Below, one piece after another: positions 5,343 to 8,318 of a stretch of 8,318 nucleotides of DNA. Numbering within the stretch: position 1 is the first letter of the stretch; each line of letters starts with the position of its first letter. Position numbers and translations under genes: made by a program. Source of the stretch: Burkholderiaceae bacterium (lineage in GTDB: Bacteria > Pseudomonadota > Gammaproteobacteria > Burkholderiales > Burkholderiaceae); assembly GCA_947372155.1 (NCBI GenBank), contig CANBSM010000154.1, forward strand, positions 1 to 8,318, given 5' to 3'. The notes beneath the pieces are model-generated. The model saw only the letters and a list, made by a program, of their open reading frames with translations. It did no database searches and was not told the DNA's origin.

Positions 5343-7490
5343 CTCTCTAGTTTTTGTCTTTCGATGCTGATGTTGCTCTTGGGGCAAGGCGGAGCGATTG
5401 CACAACTGGCGCCACCTCCGGATTACGATCAAAAACTCAGCGATGTCGTAGTCAATGCGACTCGTTCTGGTACACCTCTTGATCAGATGTCTTTAAACAC
5501 AACGATTCTGACAAAAGAAGTTTTAGAGTCCTCACCCGATCAAACGATTGATCAAGTCCTGAAGAATGTCCCTGGTGTTTTCTTAAACGACGTCCCGTAT
5601 TACCAAAAAGATCCCACAGGTCAAAGTATTAACGTGCGCGGCTTGGGCTATGGCCGAACCCTAGTTTTAATTGATGGCTTACCAGCTAATGATGCCTTTT
5701 ATGGAACGGTGCAATGGAATTTGGTTCCCATGTCATCGATAGAGTCGGTTGAGTTTGTGCGCGGGGGAGTCTCTAGCTTGTGGGGAAACTATGGCATGGG
5801 CGGTGTGGTTAATATCAATACCAAGACGCCTAAAAACAGCGGACAAGATGTCTCTGCTAGTTATGGATCATTTGCTACAGGCAATGTCGCAGCTTCAAAA
5901 GATTTAATTGTTTCAGACGCGATGCAGATGCGCTTCTCGGCAGACTACTTCTCTAGTGAAGGCTTTCAGAACTACGCGACGATATCCCCAGGTTCGCCAA
6001 GCAATATTAAAAATGGCATGGGTACTGATGCCGTTAAAAATTCTAATGTCCGGCTCCAAAATTACTTTAAGCCAACGCAAGATACCAATGGGTTCTTGAG
6101 GTTGGGCTATGGGACGATGGCCGATCTCAGCAATAACTATGCCATTGCTCCAAACTTGATACAGACGGCCGATGTGGCTGCTGGATCGACCACCAATTTG
6201 GATGTTGATAAAAAAGCTCAGGTTAATGTGTACTACCAGGCCACCAACTTTTATAAGCAGACCGCAAACAATTTGAGTACAGCGCCCTATAAGCCTTATA
6301 TCAATGCGAACTACACCGATCCATACTCAACTGTAGGCGCATCAGCGCAATACACCCATGATCTAAAGGCAGCAGGAATTGATCAATACATTCTTGGGGT
6401 AGACGCTAGAAATATCTCCGCATCGAATCAAACCAATAATTTGGCGGCTACAGGTGCAGTGAGTTCGGTGAACTACGCGCAGGGTCAGCAAAATTTTTAT
6501 GGTTTGTTAGGACAACTAAAGTCAAATGCGACCGCTATTCCGCTGGAGACTACTTTGGGTGCTCGGGTGGATTCTTGGAATAGTCAAACGCCGACTTACT
6601 ACAACGCCAATACGGGTTCGTCTGCCACGTATCAGACGGTACCCAGTAAAAGTAAAACTCAGCTCAGCCCCTCTTTGGGTTTGCTCTATAAGGCTACGGA
6701 GCAATTGGACTTTAGGGGCGCTGCATACCAGGCGTTTCATGCGCCAAGCATGAACAATACTTTGCGCAGTTATGGCAACTCAGTAAGCGGATATTCCTTA
6801 GCTAATCCCAATCTCACACCCGAAACTATGACTGGTTATGAGCTTGGAACTGACTATAGGTGGAAGAGTGGCTTTGCTCAACTCACTGCGTTCAACAATT
6901 ACATTACCAATGCAATCACGAGTTATAAAATAACTAGTGCTAATGCGGCATTCGCGAATGGCTTGTGTAGCGCTTCGGGAATTACAGGTTGCGTGAGCAA
7001 TGTCAGCGGTAGCGGCTATACCAATGTTAGTTACTATACAAATCAACAAAATCTTCTCAGTCGCGGTATTGAGTTGCAGTATCACCATGATGTCAATGCT
7101 CAATGGGCACTTGATGGTGGCTATACCTATACGAGAACTGTCTTAACATGGAGTGCTACTAGTGACCCCATTAATACGCAAGTTGGTGGCGTCCCCAGAA
7201 ATATGGCAAATGCTGGCCTGACCTATTACCCAGTAGCGCGGGCAAGTCTGAGCACCACAGTTCGGTATGTTGGTAATTCTTGGATGTCTACGGGATCTTT
7301 ACCAGTTCCAGCATATGCAATCGTTGGGCTTAAGGCGAACTATGAACTGACACCGCAGGCCTCGGTTTTTGCTTCGGTAGTGAACTTATTCAATCGTCAG
7401 TATGTTACCTTCAATATTGCCTCTCAAGCATCGGCTTATCAGGCTGGCATGCCACAAGCGATCACTGTGGGTGGGCGCTTTCAGTTTTAA
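5328..7490 (+). CDS. TonB-dependent outer-membrane receptor
   Basis: This 720-residue receptor is a plug-plus-beta-barrel importer driven by TonB. It has a signal peptide (1-25, cut after AIA) and a TonB-box-like DVVVNAT (39-45). The plug (about 50-170) carries IDQVLKNVPGV (74-84), VRGLGYGRTLVLIDGLP (103-119) and VEFVRGGVSSLWGNYGMGG (141-159). The barrel runs from about 175 to the terminal Phe720, with the typical NPNLTPETMTGYELG (493-507) and VNLFNRQYVTF (685-695). A Cys pair (547, 555) lies in a Gly/Ser-rich loop and could form a disulphide outside the cell. There is no N-terminal signalling domain. It is complete and of normal size. The substrate cannot be told from sequence; siderophores, cobalamin, metals and PQQ are all imported by such proteins. 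It follows the small Lys-rich gene by 21 bases and precedes the PQQ-type dehydrogenase. The start has a weak ribosome-binding site. Confidence 0.93.
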   Translation: MRLRGLSSFCLSMLMLLLGQGGAIAQLAPPPDYDQKLSDVVVNATRSGTPLDQMSLNTTILTKEVLESSPDQTIDQVLKNVPGVFLNDVPYYQKDPTGQSINVRGLGYGRTLVLIDGLPANDAFYGTVQWNLVPMSSIESVEFVRGGVSSLWGNYGMGGVVNINTKTPKNSGQDVSASYGSFATGNVAASKDLIVSDAMQMRFSADYFSSEGFQNYATISPGSPSNIKNGMGTDAVKNSNVRLQNYFKPTQDTNGFLRLGYGTMADLSNNYAIAPNLIQTADVAAGSTTNLDVDKKAQVNVYYQATNFYKQTANNLSTAPYKPYINANYTDPYSTVGASAQYTHDLKAAGIDQYILGVDARNISASNQTNNLAATGAVSSVNYAQGQQNFYGLLGQLKSNATAIPLETTLGARVDSWNSQTPTYYNANTGSSATYQTVPSKSKTQLSPSLGLLYKATEQLDFRGAAYQAFHAPSMNNTLRSYGNSVSGYSLANPNLTPETMTGYELGTDYRWKSGFAQLTAFNNYITNAITSYKITSANAAFANGLCSASGITGCVSNVSGSGYTNVSYYTNQQNLLSRGIELQYHHDVNAQWALDGGYTYTRTVLTWSATSDPINTQVGGVPRNMANAGLTYYPVARASLSTTVRYVGNSWMSTGSLPVPAYAIVGLKANYELTPQASVFASVVNLFNRQYVTFNIASQASAYQAGMPQAITVGGRFQF

Positions 7491-7599
7491 GTAATCAATT
7501 TGTTGCGCTGCAGTAGATGGAATGGGTTAAATTAGATTCACAAAAATGTTATAGCATTGCCTTATTCATAAAAATAAACAAAATCATAGGAGATTTAGA
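7491..7599. other. Intergenic stretch between the TonB receptor and the dehydrogenase
   Basis: No gene is visible in these 109 bases. The right half is AT-rich, with a weak promoter-like TTAAAT (7527-7532) and TATAGC (7550-7555) 17 bases apart, and ends in AGGAG (7588-7592), a strong ribosome-binding site for the dehydrogenase. I see no GC-rich hairpin with a T-tract, so read-through from the receptor gene is possible. Confidence 0.4.
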
Positions 7600-8318
7600 A
7601 TGAACCACAACATGAAGAACAGCGCTCTTCACGCGCTAATGTTTGCTGCCGGCATGGCAGTGGTTAGTATTGCTGGCGCACAAGCCCCCGCTCCTGCTCC
7701 AGCTAGCGGGATCCCGCCAACCTGGGCCCAAGGCAGAACAGCCGATGGCATGAATCCTTCATTGGCACCTAATCCTCCTGGCATCTCTGCTATGCCTGCG
7801 GATGAAATTCCTGTTAGCAAACTCAAAGTGCCCGCTGGTTTTAAAGTTGAGCTCTGGGCCTCTGGCATGCCTAATGGCCGCTCAATGACAGAGTCTCCAA
7901 GTGGTACGGTTTATGTAGGTACACGCTTTACTGGAAATGTTTATGCAGTAGTAACGAAAGATGGCAAGCGCGAAGTAAAGACCATTGCTAAAGGCTTGCA
8001 TCGTCCTAATGGCGTTGCGTTTGTGAACGGCTCACTTTATGTAGCTGAGCTTTCACGCATTATTCGTTATGACAATATTGAGCAGAATTTAGATAGCCCA
8101 CCAGCACCAGTGGTGGTGTTCGATGCGCTTCCTAAAGATGAGCCACATGGCTGGAAGTTTATGAGACTCAGTCCTGATGGCCAATATTTGTATTTCCAAA
8201 TTGGTACGCCTGCGAATATTGTTGTGCAACCAGTGACTCATGCCACGATCGTAAGACTGAACCTAAAAACCAATATTTTAGAAACAGTAGCATCTGGCGT
8301 ACGTAATAGTGTGGGCAT
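7600..8318 (+). CDS. Exported sorbosone-dehydrogenase-like PQQ-dependent sugar dehydrogenase (partial, runs off the right edge)
   Basis: The first 239 codons are present with no stop before the edge. The protein begins with a signal peptide (about 1-27, cut after AGA) and a Pro/Ala linker (APAPAPAS), so it acts in the periplasm. From residue 74 it follows the beta-propeller of the sorbosone dehydrogenase / soluble glucose dehydrogenase group: KVPAGFKVELWASGMPNGRSM (76-96), GTVYVGTRFTGNVYAV (102-117), HRPNGVAFVNGSLYVAELSRIIRYD (134-158), HGWKFM (183-188) and GVRNSVG at the edge. His183 is a likely active-site residue by analogy with the catalytic His of soluble glucose dehydrogenase. Such enzymes oxidise sugars or aldoses with PQQ and pass electrons to the respiratory chain. 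PQQ use is expected for the family but not proven here. The start has AGGAG seven bases upstream; an ATG four codons later is possible. The missing half would show whether a fused cytochrome c domain exists. Confidence 0.85.
   Translation, partial: MNHNMKNSALHALMFAAGMAVVSIAGAQAPAPAPASGIPPTWAQGRTADGMNPSLAPNPPGISAMPADEIPVSKLKVPAGFKVELWASGMPNGRSMTESPSGTVYVGTRFTGNVYAVVTKDGKREVKTIAKGLHRPNGVAFVNGSLYVAELSRIIRYDNIEQNLDSPPAPVVVFDALPKDEPHGWKFMRLSPDGQYLYFQIGTPANIVVQPVTHATIVRLNLKTNILETVASGVRNSVG

Noticed and set aside
6522..7103. Open frames of 72, 75 and 101 codons inside the TonB-receptor gene
   Set aside because: The receptor frame is complete and shows family motifs throughout; these are overlaps in other frames.
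7629..7868. Reverse open frame of 79 codons opposite the dehydrogenase start
   Set aside because: It is antisense to the signal peptide and Pro/Ala linker; its Gly/Ala-rich product reflects the complementary codons.

Overview
The window looks like chromosome from a betaproteobacterium of the Burkholderiales, most likely a Polynucleobacter-like freshwater member. This is inferred from the moderate base composition, short intergenic gaps, a Bug-type (TctC-like) periplasmic binding protein and the general protein style. No rRNA or marker gene is present to prove it. I see no RNA genes, CRISPR array or insertion sequence.

Layout. At the left edge (1-204) lies the Arg/Trp-rich end of an unrecognised reading frame. 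Next comes a compact toxin-antitoxin module (about 256-967): a near-consensus sigma70-type promoter whose -35 box sits in a perfect 12-bp inverted repeat, a Phd/YefM-family antitoxin, and a Doc (Fic-fold) toxin starting with GTG three bases after the antitoxin stop. This module converges on a leftward block (3554 down to 995) that encodes, in transcription order, a Bug/TctC-type solute-binding protein, a COG3618-type amidohydrolase resembling 2-pyrone-4,6-dicarboxylate lactonase (LigI), and two small uncharacterised membrane proteins.

A divergent 90-bp gap separates that block from a rightward series starting at 3645: a PcaD-like alpha/beta hydrolase (3-oxoadipate enol-lactonase family), an HdeD/DUF308-like six-helix membrane protein, a 58-residue Lys-rich small protein, a TonB-dependent outer-membrane receptor, and, after a 109-bp gap, the first 239 codons of an exported sorbosone-dehydrogenase-like (PQQ-type beta-propeller) protein that runs off the right edge.

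How the genes may work together. The divergent pair of blocks suggests uptake and hydrolysis of a carboxylated or lactone compound: a periplasmic receptor binds an organic acid, and two hydrolases related to ring-cleavage lactonases act in the cytoplasm. The receptor has no TctA/TctB membrane partners here. On the right, an outer-membrane receptor next to a probable PQQ enzyme raises the possibility that it imports PQQ or the enzyme's substrate. Both ideas are inferences from gene order. The points most worth a second look are the operator/promoter overlap of the toxin-antitoxin module, the receptor/PQQ-enzyme pairing, the unexplained small membrane and Lys-rich proteins, and a possible hairpin around the TonB-receptor start codon.
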